From: UBA940 sp031547885
GTDB taxonomy: Bacteria; Bacteroidota; Bacteroidia; Bacteroidales; Rikenellaceae
DNA length: 64,000 nucleotides
NCBI GenBank assembly: GCA_031547885.1
Contig: JAVBRO010000001.1
Span: forward strand, 1-64,000
Direction: 5' to 3'
Below are positions 1-8,382 of this stretch, piece after piece (the stretch's first letter is position 1; the number at the start of each line of letters is the position of its first letter). The notes beneath the pieces are model-generated. The model ran no database searches. It was not told where the DNA came from and saw nothing but the letters and a program-made list of their open reading frames with translations. A program made the position numbers and the translations under genes.

Positions 1-205
1 CGTTGTGCATTTAGAGGGTTTTATTTAATTTATTAGTTACAAATGGCTTATAATATTTTGTAGATTCCTCACATACGTTCGGAATGACATTTTTAGACTG
101 ATTTGTAATAATATGTCATCCCGACGGAGCCGAAGGCGACGAGGGATCTATCTTATATGAATATAAAAAAAAACGTCTTACGAAAAAGTTTCTAAATGCA
201 CAACG
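1..205. repeat. Intergenic element bounded by a perfect 15-bp inverted repeat
   Basis: Bases 1-15 (CGTTGTGCATTTAGA) are the exact reverse complement of bases 191-205. Between them lie two oppositely oriented copies of the GATYCCTC...TCGGRATGACA hairpin family (61-90 forward, 114-149 reverse). The element may continue to the left of the window, so its true end is unknown. There is no coding potential here. It could be a small non-autonomous mobile element or simply a long hairpin; no target-site duplication can be tested at the window edge. Confidence 0.6.
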
Positions 206-256
206 GGTTAATGGTTAATATGTACTGAAAAAATAGATAATCAAATACATAATAAG

Positions 257-1099
257 ATGAAAACAGCAATGGAAGAGCGCTGGGGAACGCATCCCGGCGA
301 TGTGAAAAACTATGACACCGGGCAGCTGCGGCGGGAATTCCTCGTCGAAAAGGTTTTCGAACCGGACGCCGTCAGAATGACCTACACCCACAACGACCGC
401 CTCATCATAGGCGGCGCAATGCCGGTGAAAGAGGCCCTGCCGCTGGAGTCGGTGGAACTCGTTAAGAGCGACTACTTCTGCGAACGCCGCGAAGTGGGGG
501 TCGTCTGTATCGATGGCGAAGGGATCCTCGAGGTCGACGGCACGCAGTACAAGATGGGTTACAAGGACGCCGTCTACGTGGGCCGCGGCTCGCGGAATGT
601 GGTTTTCAGGAGCGCCGGGGGGTCTGCACCCGCGAAATTCTACTTCGCGTCGGCGCCCGCCCACAAGGAGTACCCCACCGCGCAGATCACCGCACAGATG
701 CGCCGCACCCGTGAACTCGGTTCGGCCGCGACGTCCAATTCGCGAACTCTCAACCAGCTTATTTTGAATGAGATCGTGCCGTGCTGCCAGCTCCAGATGG
801 GGCTTACCGAACTGCACGAAGGGAGCGTCTGGAACACCATGCCGCCGCACACTCATTCGCGCCGGATGGAGGCGTATTTCTACTTCAAAGTGCCCGAACA
901 CCAGGCCGTGTGCCACTTCATGGGACAGCCCCAGGAGACGCGCCACATCTTTATGGGCAACGAGCAGGCGGTAATTTCGCCGTCGTGGTCGATCCACTCG
1001 GCCGCCGGAACGAGCAACTACACATTCATCTGGGCCATGTGCGGCGAGAACCTCGATTACGACGACATGGACGGTTTCACAGCAGATAAATTAAGATAG
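257..1099 (+). CDS. kduI: 5-keto-4-deoxyuronate isomerase KduI
   Basis: Cytoplasmic cupin isomerase that converts 5-keto-4-deoxyuronate (4-deoxy-L-threo-5-hexosulose uronate) to 2,5-diketo-3-deoxygluconate, the step after unsaturated oligouronide cleavage. The 280 residues match the usual family length. The zinc ligands are visible: His198, His200 and Glu205 in PPHTHSRRMEAYFYF and His247 in SPSWSIHSAAG, the same spacing as the E. coli enzyme shifted by two residues. It starts the kdu/kdg gene run: its TAG is 3 bp before the next ATG. The upstream region is a repeat element and no convincing -7/-33 promoter was found there. Function is assigned from family resemblance and from kduD/kdgK/kdgA next door. 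Confidence 0.95.
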   Translation: MKTAMEERWGTHPGDVKNYDTGQLRREFLVEKVFEPDAVRMTYTHNDRLIIGGAMPVKEALPLESVELVKSDYFCERREVGVVCIDGEGILEVDGTQYKMGYKDAVYVGRGSRNVVFRSAGGSAPAKFYFASAPAHKEYPTAQITAQMRRTRELGSAATSNSRTLNQLILNEIVPCCQLQMGLTELHEGSVWNTMPPHTHSRRMEAYFYFKVPEHQAVCHFMGQPQETRHIFMGNEQAVISPSWSIHSAAGTSNYTFIWAMCGENLDYDDMDGFTADKLR

Positions 1100-1102
1100 A
1101 TC

Positions 1103-2245
1103 ATGAAAAAATTAAGCATCCTTTCAGTTTTGGCTTTCGCGTTGTGTGCGTGCACACCTAAGTATACGGTCACTGTCGCGAACCCTTCCGACTTCAGCCG
1201 CATGGAAGAACTGGTCGAAATCCCTGTTTCGCAGTTCCCGGAGCTGAAGCCTGCAGACTGGCAATGGTATGTGGTGAAGCGCGGCGATAAGATAATTCCG
1301 TCGCAGGTAACATACGATGGCCTGCTGCTCTTCCAAAGCGGACTCGGCGCAGGCGAAACTGCCGGATTCACCGTTACTCTCGGCGACGCGGGACAAAAGT
1401 ACGAGCCGAAAACCTACGGCCGTTTCGTGCCCGAACGCAAAGACGACTTCGTGTGGGAGAACGACCGCGTGGCCTTCCGCATCTACGGGCCGGCGCTGGT
1501 CGCGGCGGACGGTCCCAGCAACGGCATAGATATCTGGTATAAAAGGACTTCCGACCTGATAGCCGACAAATGGTATGCCGACGATATCGCCGGAAAGCAG
1601 TCGTACCACGACGACCACGGCGAAGGGCTGGACGACTACAAGGTGGGACGCACCCTCGGCGCGGGCGGGATGGCCCCGTACATCGACGGCAGACTGGTGC
1701 TGAACCGGAATTTTGAAACGCAGGAACTGCTCGATAACGGCCCGGTGCGCACCTCTTTCAAGCTCACATATCCCGATCTGGAGATCGCTCCCGGCGTTTT
1801 TGTGAAGGAAACCCGCACGATCTCGATAGACGCCGGTTCGCAGTTGTCGCGCGTCATGCAGGAGTACGGCGTCACCAGGCCGATAAAGGTTGCGGCCGGA
1901 TTCCCGCTCCACGATCTCGGAGCGGCTGATAATTACGCATCGGGACCGGACTGGCTGCTGCTCAATGAACCGCCGACCGGCAAGACGAGCGGAGTGTCGC
2001 TCGGACTGGTCATTCCGCAGGGCATTGAAGATATCGAGTTCCGCCCGGATCAGTTGAAAACAGCGGACAAAACGCATTACCCGCGAATTATGGCTGTCAC
2101 GACTTACGAGCCGGGCAAACCCGTAACATATTACACCGGCTACGGGTGGAGCGAATGGTGGAAACAACCCGAGGCGGATTTCGCGGAGTACCTGAAGAAT
2201 TTCGCGGAAGCGCTGAAACAGCCGTTCGTGATAACAGTGAAATAA
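1103..2245 (+). CDS. DUF4861 family exported lipoprotein
   Basis: A 380-residue protein with a lipoprotein signal (LCAC, Cys17), so probably held in the outer or inner membrane facing the periplasm. The remainder resembles the DUF4861 family, which is frequent in uronate and pectin/alginate loci of Bacteroidetes but has no established reaction known to me. The fold looks beta-rich (YVVKRGDKIIPSQ near residue 55, and a GYGWSEWWKQPEADF segment near the C-terminus), like sugar-binding or lyase-like beta-sandwich proteins. It sits between kduI (3-bp gap) and kdgK (2-bp gap), so it is almost certainly cotranscribed with them. A role in periplasmic handling of unsaturated uronides is inference from position only. 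Confidence 0.75.
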   Translation: MKKLSILSVLAFALCACTPKYTVTVANPSDFSRMEELVEIPVSQFPELKPADWQWYVVKRGDKIIPSQVTYDGLLLFQSGLGAGETAGFTVTLGDAGQKYEPKTYGRFVPERKDDFVWENDRVAFRIYGPALVAADGPSNGIDIWYKRTSDLIADKWYADDIAGKQSYHDDHGEGLDDYKVGRTLGAGGMAPYIDGRLVLNRNFETQELLDNGPVRTSFKLTYPDLEIAPGVFVKETRTISIDAGSQLSRVMQEYGVTRPIKVAAGFPLHDLGAADNYASGPDWLLLNEPPTGKTSGVSLGLVIPQGIEDIEFRPDQLKTADKTHYPRIMAVTTYEPGKPVTYYTGYGWSEWWKQPEADFAEYLKNFAEALKQPFVITVK

Positions 2246-2247
2246 AG

Positions 2248-3285
2248 ATGAAAAGGATAGTTACGTTCGGCGAGGTGATGCTGAGGCTCGCCACACCCGG
2301 ATACGAACGGTTCAGCCAGGCCGCGTGCCTCACATCGACTTTCGGCGGAGGCGAGGCCAACGTCGCCGTTTCGCTGGCGAACTTCGGCATGAAGGCGGAT
2401 TTCGTGACGCGCCTCCCGCAGAACGATATCGCAGAGTGGTGCATCGCCGAACTCCGCAAACGCGGCGTCGGAACGGACGAGATAATCCGCGGCGGAGAGC
2501 GCGTGGGCATCTATTTCCTCGAAACCGGAGCGGTGGCACGCCCGTCGAAGGTGGTCTACGACCGGGCCCACTCATCCATCGCCGATATCCGGCCCGGAAT
2601 GGTCGATTGGCGCAGAGTATTGCAGGGTGCCGACTGGTTCCACTGGACAGGCATCACCCCCGCGCTGTCGCAGGGAGCCGCCGACGCATGCCTCGAAGCG
2701 ATCCGGACGGCAAACAAAATGGGCATCACGGTCTCGTGCGACCTCAACTACCGCAAAAACCTGTGGAAATACGGCAAGACAGCAGCCGAAGTGATGCCCG
2801 CGCTAACCGAAGGGTGCGACGTGATCCTCGGCAACGAGGAGGACGCAGAAAAGGTCTTCGGGATCAAGCCCGAGGGGTTCGATGCACACGCCACCGGCGG
2901 CGAGGTCGATGCGGCGGCGTTCGAAAGCGTATGCAGGCAGGTGATGGCGAAATTTCCGCGTGCTAAAAAGGTCGTAATAACCCTGCGCGGGGCCGTCAAC
3001 GCAAACCACAACACGTGGGGCGGATGCATGTGGGACGGCGAGCGGCTTTTCGAGTCGCGGCGCTACGACATCACCCACATCGTCGACCGCGTCGGCGGCG
3101 GCGATTCGTTCATGGGCGGGCTGATCTACGGACTGCTCACCTACAGCGGCGACCAACAGGCCCTCGATTTCGCAACCGCGGCGTCGGCACTCAAACACAC
3201 GATCTACGGCGACTTCAACCTCGTCAGCGTCGCTGAAGTCGAAACGCTGATGGGAGGCGACGGATCGGGAAGAGTAGTTAGATAA
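2248..3285 (+). CDS. kdgK: 2-dehydro-3-deoxygluconokinase (KDG kinase)
   Basis: PfkB/ribokinase-family kinase that phosphorylates 2-keto-3-deoxygluconate to KDPG in the cytoplasm. The ATG at 2248, 2 bp after the previous stop, gives the normal N-terminus with the sugar-acid motif FGEVMLRLATPG, then GGGEANVAVSLANFG, the YFLETGA...RPSKVVYDR substrate segment and the C-terminal GGGDSF motif with catalytic base Asp286. An upstream in-frame ATG at 2146 would lie inside the DUF4861 gene and is rejected. It is cotranscribed with kduI and kduD and feeds the KDPG aldolase at 4344. It contrasts with the second, divergent PfkB kinase at 19568. Confidence 0.93.
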   Translation: MKRIVTFGEVMLRLATPGYERFSQAACLTSTFGGGEANVAVSLANFGMKADFVTRLPQNDIAEWCIAELRKRGVGTDEIIRGGERVGIYFLETGAVARPSKVVYDRAHSSIADIRPGMVDWRRVLQGADWFHWTGITPALSQGAADACLEAIRTANKMGITVSCDLNYRKNLWKYGKTAAEVMPALTEGCDVILGNEEDAEKVFGIKPEGFDAHATGGEVDAAAFESVCRQVMAKFPRAKKVVITLRGAVNANHNTWGGCMWDGERLFESRRYDITHIVDRVGGGDSFMGGLIYGLLTYSGDQQALDFATAASALKHTIYGDFNLVSVAEVETLMGGDGSGRVVR

Positions 3286-3313
3286 ATTACGAATTAAAAA
3301 TTACGAATTACGA
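3286..3313. repeat. Tandem heptamer repeat (AATTACG type) abutting the kduD start
   Basis: Several copies of the 7-mer AATTACG and variants fill the whole kdgK-kduD gap. The last copy runs directly into the kduD ATG, supplying its 5' flank. Related heptamer runs with other unit sequences occur at 8485, 19521, 29663, 32068 and 32665. Confidence 0.8.
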
Positions 3314-4108
3314 ATGGGAAATAAATTTTCGATAGAAGGTAAGGTGGCGCTGGTGACGGGTGCCAGCTACGGCATCGGGTTCGCTATCGCAACGGCTCTC
3401 GCAGAGGCGGGCGCGCGCATAGTTTTCAATGATATCAAACAGGAACTGGTCGACAGGGGCGTCGAAGCATATAAAGCCGAAGGCATCGCGGCGAAAGGCT
3501 ACGTATGCGACGTCACCGATGAAGCCGCCGTCGATGCGCTCGTGGCCCGGATAGAAAAGGAAGTGGGCGTGGTCGATATCCTGGTCAACAACGCGGGCAT
3601 CATCAAGCGCATCCCCATGACCGAAATGTCGGCCGCGGAATTCCGACAGGTAATCGACGTCGACCTCAACGCGCCGTTCATCGTCGCCAAAGCCGTCATC
3701 CCCTCGATGATCCGGAAAGGGGGCGGGAAAATAATCAATATCTGCTCGATGATGAGCGAACTGGGACGCGAGACCGTGTCGGCGTACGCTGCCGCAAAGG
3801 GCGGCCTGAAGATGCTCACACGCAACATCGCGTCGGAATACGGCAAGTACAACATCCAGTGCAACGGACTCGGGCCCGGCTACATCGCAACCCCCCAGAC
3901 AGCCCCCCTGCGCGAAAAACAGGCAGACGGGAGCCGCCATCCGTTCGATTCGTTCATCATCGCCAAAACCCCCGCCGAACGTTGGGGAACGCCCGAAGAC
4001 CTTGCGGGGCCGGCCGTCTTCCTCGCCTCACCCGCGTCGGATTTCGTCAACGGGCATGTGCTTTATGTGGATGGGGGGATACTCGCATATATAGGTAAGC
4101 AACCTTAA
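3314..4108 (+). CDS. kduD: 2-dehydro-3-deoxy-D-gluconate 5-dehydrogenase KduD (SDR)
   Basis: Short-chain dehydrogenase/reductase that reduces 2,5-diketo-3-deoxygluconate to KDG, the step after KduI. It has 264 residues with the cofactor motif TGASYGIG at the N-terminus, NNAG at about residue 93, catalytic Tyr158 and Lys162 in YAAAK, and the C-terminal VDGG. Homologues are often labelled gluconate 5-dehydrogenase; the kduI/kdgK neighbours make the KduD role more likely. The start codon is formed at the end of a tandem heptamer repeat that fills the 28 bp after kdgK. A 10-bp perfect hairpin follows 14 bp after the stop. Confidence 0.92.
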   Translation: MGNKFSIEGKVALVTGASYGIGFAIATALAEAGARIVFNDIKQELVDRGVEAYKAEGIAAKGYVCDVTDEAAVDALVARIEKEVGVVDILVNNAGIIKRIPMTEMSAAEFRQVIDVDLNAPFIVAKAVIPSMIRKGGGKIINICSMMSELGRETVSAYAAAKGGLKMLTRNIASEYGKYNIQCNGLGPGYIATPQTAPLREKQADGSRHPFDSFIIAKTPAERWGTPEDLAGPAVFLASPASDFVNGHVLYVDGGILAYIGKQP

Positions 4109-4122
4109 ATAGGAAATTTTCT

Positions 4123-4149
4123 CTTCTTTTTTGATGAGCAAAAAAGAAG
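4123..4149. terminator. Hairpin downstream of kduD
   Basis: CTTCTTTTTT at 4123-4132 and AAAAAAGAAG at 4140-4149 form a perfect 10-bp stem with a 7-nt loop. It is AT-rich, so it may be a weak terminator or processing signal rather than a strong stop. Confidence 0.45.
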
Positions 4150-4157
4150 CAAAAAAA

Positions 4158-4288
4158 CTCACCCCACGCATCAAAAATCTACTCCGCCTCGTCTAAAACG
4201 GTACCCCTTGAGCTAACGCGGAGCTATCGCACATGGGGACTTCCGTTTTAGTCTTCGGCTGCGCTCACGATTTTCGATAAGTGGGGAG
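4158..4288. repeat. Long imperfect inverted repeat between kduD and kdgA
   Basis: The outer arms 4158-4180 and 4267-4288 are roughly complementary (CCCCAC..ATC.AAAAT against its reverse complement). The inner arms include GTCTAAAACGG at 4191-4201 matched by CCGTTTTAGTC at 4243-4253. The centre includes ACGCGGAGCTATCGC. No open frame with coding character is present. Together with the hairpin at 4123 it fills the 235-bp gap between kduD and kdgA. Confidence 0.55.
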
Positions 4289-4343
4289 TTGCACAGCCCC
4301 CGACTGTGTTAGACTGACATATAAAAGATAATAATTGCAGGAA

Positions 4344-4997
4344 ATGGAAGTTTTAGAGATAATGGAGCGGACCGGCGTGGTGCCGGTGTTCTACAATGCG
4401 GACATGGAAACAGCCAAAAACGTCGTCAGGGCGTGCGGCAAGGGCGGTATCCGCGTCTTCGAATTCACTAACCGCGGCGAACAGGCATACGTCGTGTTTA
4501 GCGATCTGGTGAAAATGGTGGAAAAAGAGTGTCCGGATATGATTCTGGGCATAGGTTCCATAGTAGACGCGGAAAACTGCCGGAAATTCATCGCGGCGGG
4601 AGCGAAATTCATTGTCGGACCCGTGTACAGCGCAGAAGTGATGGATGCCGCCGCAGAGGCCGGGATACCATACGTTCCCGGTTGCGCGACACCCACCGAG
4701 ATATTCAATGCCTGGAAAGCCGGGGCGGGAATGGTGAAGGTCTTCCCCGCCGCCGAAGTCGGGGGCCCCGCGTTCGTGAAGGCGGTGCTCGCGCCCATGC
4801 CGTGGCTCAATATTATGGTCACCGGGGGCGTAGAGCCCACCCGAGAGAACCTTACGGCGTGGTTCAAAGCCGGAGTAAAGTGCGCCGGGATCGGGTCGAA
4901 CCTCTTTCCGAAAGAGTTGGTGGCCGCCGGAAAATGGGACGAAATATCAGCGCTGTGCGCCGAAACGCTGGCGATCGTAAGCGAACTCAGAGGGTGA
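4344..4997 (+). CDS. kdgA: KDPG (bifunctional KDPG/KHG) aldolase
   Basis: Class I aldolase that cleaves 2-keto-3-deoxy-6-phosphogluconate to pyruvate and glyceraldehyde-3-phosphate, closing the kdu route. The ATG at 4344 gives 217 residues; a TTG three codons upstream is possible but unnecessary. Catalytic Glu40 lies in VFEFTNRG, the Schiff-base Lys132 in MVKVFPAAE, and the phosphate loop in MVTGGVEPTREN and GIGSNLF. It is separated from kduD by a 235-bp repeat region, so it may have its own transcript while remaining functionally coupled to kdgK. It lies upstream of the hexuronate transporter. Confidence 0.93.
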   Translation: MEVLEIMERTGVVPVFYNADMETAKNVVRACGKGGIRVFEFTNRGEQAYVVFSDLVKMVEKECPDMILGIGSIVDAENCRKFIAAGAKFIVGPVYSAEVMDAAAEAGIPYVPGCATPTEIFNAWKAGAGMVKVFPAAEVGGPAFVKAVLAPMPWLNIMVTGGVEPTRENLTAWFKAGVKCAGIGSNLFPKELVAAGKWDEISALCAETLAIVSELRG

Positions 4998-5026
4998 TCG
5001 GCCGCGTGAGGATAAACATTATAAGG

Positions 5027-5099
5027 TAGATCCCTCGTCGGGCGTAAGTTCCGTAAAACCCGATTGAATCTTATACGCCGCCCTCGCTCGGGATGACAA
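5027..5099. repeat. Conserved-end hairpin repeat, long form
   Basis: Starts GATCCCTCGTCG and ends CTCGCTCGGGATGACA. The inner arms GGCGTAAG (5041-5048) and CTTATACGCC (5070-5079) are complementary apart from a short bulge. It lies in the kdgA-exuT gap. Confidence 0.7.
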
Positions 5100-5178
5100 T
5101 AAAACCGCCGGCGACGTTCCGACCGCTGAGCCCGTTGCCGCAGAACTGAAAGATGAAAAACTATAATATTTAGAGAGA

Positions 5179-6711
5179 ATGAACAAACTACAATCGAATG
5201 AACGGATGACCAACTACCGCTGGGTCGTCTGCGCGATGCTGTTCTTTGCGACGGCGGTCAACTACCTCGACCGGCAGGTGCTGTCGCTCACGTGGAAAGA
5301 CTTTATCGGACCGGAATTCCACTGGACCAACACCCACTACGGCATCATAACGATGTGCTTCTCGGGCTTCTACGCCCTGGCGATGTTGTTCGCCGGACGG
5401 TTCGTGGACTGGATGGACACAAAAAAAGGATACCTGTGGTCGATCGGTATATGGAGCGTCGGCGCATGTCTCCACGCACTGTGCGGAGTCGCCACCGAAT
5501 GGTGGGTCGGAGTGGACAGCGCATCGGCGCTCGCAGCCGTGCAGGACGTCAAAACGGTCGCACTGATCATCAACGTCAGCGTCACCATGTTCATATTCGC
5601 ACGCCTCGTACTGGCTATCGGTGAAGCGGGAAACTTTCCCGCCGCCATCAAGGCCACAGCAGAATACTTCCCCAAGAAAGACCGCGGGTTCGCCACCAGC
5701 ATCTTCAACTCCGGTGCGCAGATAGGCGCCCTCATAGCGCCGCTCTCGATACCCGTAATAGCGAAATTCTGGGGCTGGGAAGCGTCGTTCATAATCATCG
5801 GCGCACTCGGCTTCGTGTGGATGGGTTTCTGGGTCTTCGTCTACAAAAAACCCGAACAGAATCCGCACGTCAACAAGGCCGAACTCGCTTACATACTGCA
5901 GGACGACGCCGAAGAGCCGAAAGAGATCGTCGAAGAACAGAAAGAGGCGAAACTCACATTCGGGCAGTGCCTCCGGCAGCGACAGACATGGTCGTTCGCA
6001 ATCGGCAAGTTCATGACCGACGGCGTGTGGTGGTTCTATCTCTTCTGGGCGCCCGCGTACCTCAGCTCGGTCTACAACATGCCGTCGTCGGACCCGAAGG
6101 CCCAGATCGCCATTTTCGTGCTCTACGCCGTGTCGATGCTGTCGCTCGTGGGCGGATGGCTGCCGACATACTTTATCGGTAAGAAAGGGATGAACCCTTA
6201 CGCGGGACGTATGAAGGCTATGCTGATCTTCGCATTCTTCCCGCTGCTGGCGCTGCTGGCGCAGCCTCTGGGGCACATTTCGTACTGGGTGCCGATAATC
6301 ATTATCGGTATCGCCGGGGCGGCCCACCAGGCCTGGAGTGCAAATATCTTCTCGACCATCGGCGACATGTTCCCCAAATCGGCCATCGCGACCATCACAG
6401 GCATCGGCGGTATGGCCGGGGGACTCGGGGCGATGATTATCAACTACGGCTCGGGGAAACTGTTCGATTTTACATCCAAGCATTGGAGCACGATAAACGG
6501 AGAAAAACTGCTGAATGTTTATCCTGAATATGCCGATAAGGCTTTACCGGGAGATTTCCTGAAGCATCTCGGAGAATCCGACCATTCGCTGGTCATATCA
6601 GACGGCATAAGTTCAGGGTATATGATAATCTTCTCGATCTGCGCCGTCGCCTACCTCGTCGGTTGGATAATCATGAAATCGCTCGTGCCGAAGTTCAAGC
6701 CGGTGGTGTAA
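5179..6711 (+). CDS. exuT: ExuT-type hexuronate MFS transporter
   Basis: Major facilitator protein of the anion:cation symporter family (ExuT/GudP type), expected to import glucuronate/galacturonate or unsaturated uronates across the inner membrane. It has 510 residues and about 12 hydrophobic segments, the first (WVVCAMLFFATAVNYLDRQ) carrying the family signature NYLDRQ. A charged cytoplasmic loop (EEPKEIVEEQKEAK) lies near the middle, and GEAGNFPAA, typical of the family, is near residue 150. An alternative ATG at 5206 would remove nine residues and is equally plausible. As the last gene of the kdu/kdg block it is the natural uptake step; the actual substrate cannot be read from sequence. 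Confidence 0.88.
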   Translation: MNKLQSNERMTNYRWVVCAMLFFATAVNYLDRQVLSLTWKDFIGPEFHWTNTHYGIITMCFSGFYALAMLFAGRFVDWMDTKKGYLWSIGIWSVGACLHALCGVATEWWVGVDSASALAAVQDVKTVALIINVSVTMFIFARLVLAIGEAGNFPAAIKATAEYFPKKDRGFATSIFNSGAQIGALIAPLSIPVIAKFWGWEASFIIIGALGFVWMGFWVFVYKKPEQNPHVNKAELAYILQDDAEEPKEIVEEQKEAKLTFGQCLRQRQTWSFAIGKFMTDGVWWFYLFWAPAYLSSVYNMPSSDPKAQIAIFVLYAVSMLSLVGGWLPTYFIGKKGMNPYAGRMKAMLIFAFFPLLALLAQPLGHISYWVPIIIIGIAGAAHQAWSANIFSTIGDMFPKSAIATITGIGGMAGGLGAMIINYGSGKLFDFTSKHWSTINGEKLLNVYPEYADKALPGDFLKHLGESDHSLVISDGISSGYMIIFSICAVAYLVGWIIMKSLVPKFKPVV

Positions 6712-6745
6712 ACGTACTTCCCGGAATGCTTTTTCCATGCCCGAT

Positions 6746-6960
6746 CAGATTCCTCGGCTACGCTCGGGATGACAATATAGTAAAAACCGCCCTGAGAGGC
6801 AGGAGTGATCGGAAGATCGTAATTTAATAGCAATTAATGTGTTATATGGGTTCGTGTGTCATGTTGAGTGTAGCCGCCAGGCGAAATCGAAACATCTGAT
6901 CGAGCTTGGCCATATTTTCCCCTGCTCAATCAGATCCCTCGACTAAGCTCGGGATGACAA
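6746..6960. repeat. Repeat-filled gap after exuT
   Basis: Two short forms of the conserved-end hairpin (6746-6776 and 6931-6960) flank a third repeat type around 6860-6895 that resembles the TCATGTTGAG...GAAATCGAAACATCT elements found in many Bacteroidetes genomes. No gene is seen in 6712-7055. Confidence 0.6.
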
Positions 6961-6969
6961 TACAACAAA

Positions 6970-6997
6970 ATAGCGCGAATAATTTCGCGCTATTTTT
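6970..6997. terminator. Bidirectional intrinsic terminator
   Basis: Perfect 10-bp stem ATAGCGCGAA / TTCGCGCTAT (6970-6979, 6984-6993) with a 4-nt loop. A T run follows in the plus direction, and A's precede it, giving T's on the minus strand. It lies between convergent exuT and the maturase gene. Confidence 0.8.
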
Positions 6998-7025
6998 CTT
7001 ATAATCAAACTATTAAAATTTTCCG

Positions 7026-7053
7026 ACCGCTCGTGCCCTGAGAGGCGGTTTTT
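7026..7053. terminator. Probable terminator at the 3' end of the sulfatase-maturase gene
   Basis: ACCGC/GCGGT stem (7026-7030, 7045-7049) with partial inner pairing and TTTTTC on the plus strand. A partial copy of the same sequence (CCGCCCTGAGAGGC) lies at about 6787. Confidence 0.5.
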
Positions 7054-7055
7054 CG

Positions 7056-8318
7056 TTATACTATACCAATGCGATGGCGGGCCCAGGGGATTATAAGCGC
7101 GGGCGGCAGGCGGCGGTCCAGCAGATCCTTCATCTGCTTCATATAGGGGTCGACGTGCCGGAAGAAGATCTTATACCCTTCGCAAAGGGCGTTCAGGCCG
7201 GATTCGCCGGATGCCGACGTGTCGAAACGGTGCTTGGGACACTCGCCGCGGCAGGCGAAATACCATTCGCAGCGCAGGCACTCGCGCGGCAGGGTGTTGC
7301 GCTTGTCGAGCCCGAAACGGAACTGGCCCGTGGAGTTGAGCATAGCGGCCATATTGCCGTCGGCGATGTTGCCTATCCTGTATTCGGGGTAAACGAAGTG
7401 GTCGCACGAATAGACGTCGCCGTTGTGCTCGACCACCAGTGCGTCGCCGCAGGTCTCGCAGAACGAACAGAGCGCAGGCGGAACTCCGACCCACTGCGCC
7501 AGCGCAACGTCGAAAAGCTGCACGTAATAATTGCCGACGTCGGAAATGACCCAGTTGTCGAAGACGTCGCACATGAACCGGCCGAAGCCTTTCGCCGAAA
7601 CAGACCACGGTGCAAGCTCCGCCCCCGGGGTCGACGGCGGGACTATCACAGGACGGCCCGCAGGTCCCGCAACGGTGTATTCCAGCACCGGAAGGAACTG
7701 CATGTAATGGCTGCCCAGACCTTTCAGTAAGCGGTAGACCTCGGCTCCCTTCCCCTCGCTCAGCTTGTTGACCGTCGAGAGCGTATTGAACTCGACACCC
7801 CCGCGCTTCATCATCTCGATCCCGGCCACAACTTTGTCAAACGTCGGCTGGCCGCCCTTATCGCGGCGGAAAGCGTCGTGGATGTCGCGCGGGCCGTCGA
7901 TCGAGACCCCCACAAGAAAATTATTCTCGCGGAAGAGGCGGCACCACTCCTCAGTGATGAGCGTACCGTTGGTCTGGATAGTATTGTCGATGCGTTTACC
8001 GTCCGCGTACTTCCGCTGCAGCTCCATCGCCTTCCGGAAGAAATCGATCCCCGCCACCAGAGGTTCGCCGCCGTGCCAGTTGAAAGTCACAAGGTCTACC
8101 TTGTTGCCATCGATGTACTGGCGGGTGTATTCCTCGAGAAGTTCGTCGCTCATCAGCGCCTCGCGGCCACCGTAGATGCCTGCTTTGTCGAGATAGTAGC
8201 AATATGAGCAGTCGAGGTTACAGCGCGAGCCGATCGGCTTGAGCATCGTGGAAAAAGCGGTCGGCAGGCTTTTTTTCTGCGCGTCGGCGAATGTGAGGGT
8301 ATTGCGTCTTTTGTTCAT
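7056..8318 (-). CDS. Anaerobic sulfatase-maturating enzyme (radical SAM/SPASM)
   Basis: Radical SAM enzyme of the anSME type, which oxidises a Cys or Ser in nascent sulfatases to formylglycine in the cytoplasm. It has 420 residues. The [4Fe-4S]-SAM cluster cysteines are Cys33, Cys37 and Cys40 in CNLDCSYCYY, followed by the family-typical TFNWHGGEPLVAG and the IQTNGTL segment. The C-terminal half has the SPASM cysteines (CSFCETCGDALV, YSCDHFVYPEYRIGN, CLRCEWYFACRGECPKHRF), which bind two auxiliary clusters. No sulfatase gene lies in the window, so its clients must be elsewhere. It is convergent with exuT and divergent from the GH2 gene at 8531. Confidence 0.9.
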   Translation of the reverse strand: MNKRRNTLTFADAQKKSLPTAFSTMLKPIGSRCNLDCSYCYYLDKAGIYGGREALMSDELLEEYTRQYIDGNKVDLVTFNWHGGEPLVAGIDFFRKAMELQRKYADGKRIDNTIQTNGTLITEEWCRLFRENNFLVGVSIDGPRDIHDAFRRDKGGQPTFDKVVAGIEMMKRGGVEFNTLSTVNKLSEGKGAEVYRLLKGLGSHYMQFLPVLEYTVAGPAGRPVIVPPSTPGAELAPWSVSAKGFGRFMCDVFDNWVISDVGNYYVQLFDVALAQWVGVPPALCSFCETCGDALVVEHNGDVYSCDHFVYPEYRIGNIADGNMAAMLNSTGQFRFGLDKRNTLPRECLRCEWYFACRGECPKHRFDTSASGESGLNALCEGYKIFFRHVDPYMKQMKDLLDRRLPPALIIPWARHRIGIV

Positions 8319-8382
8319 GAGGTTTCAATGAGTCAAGAATACAAAAATTGTAAAAAAAATCGTTATTAGGAAATTATTTCCT

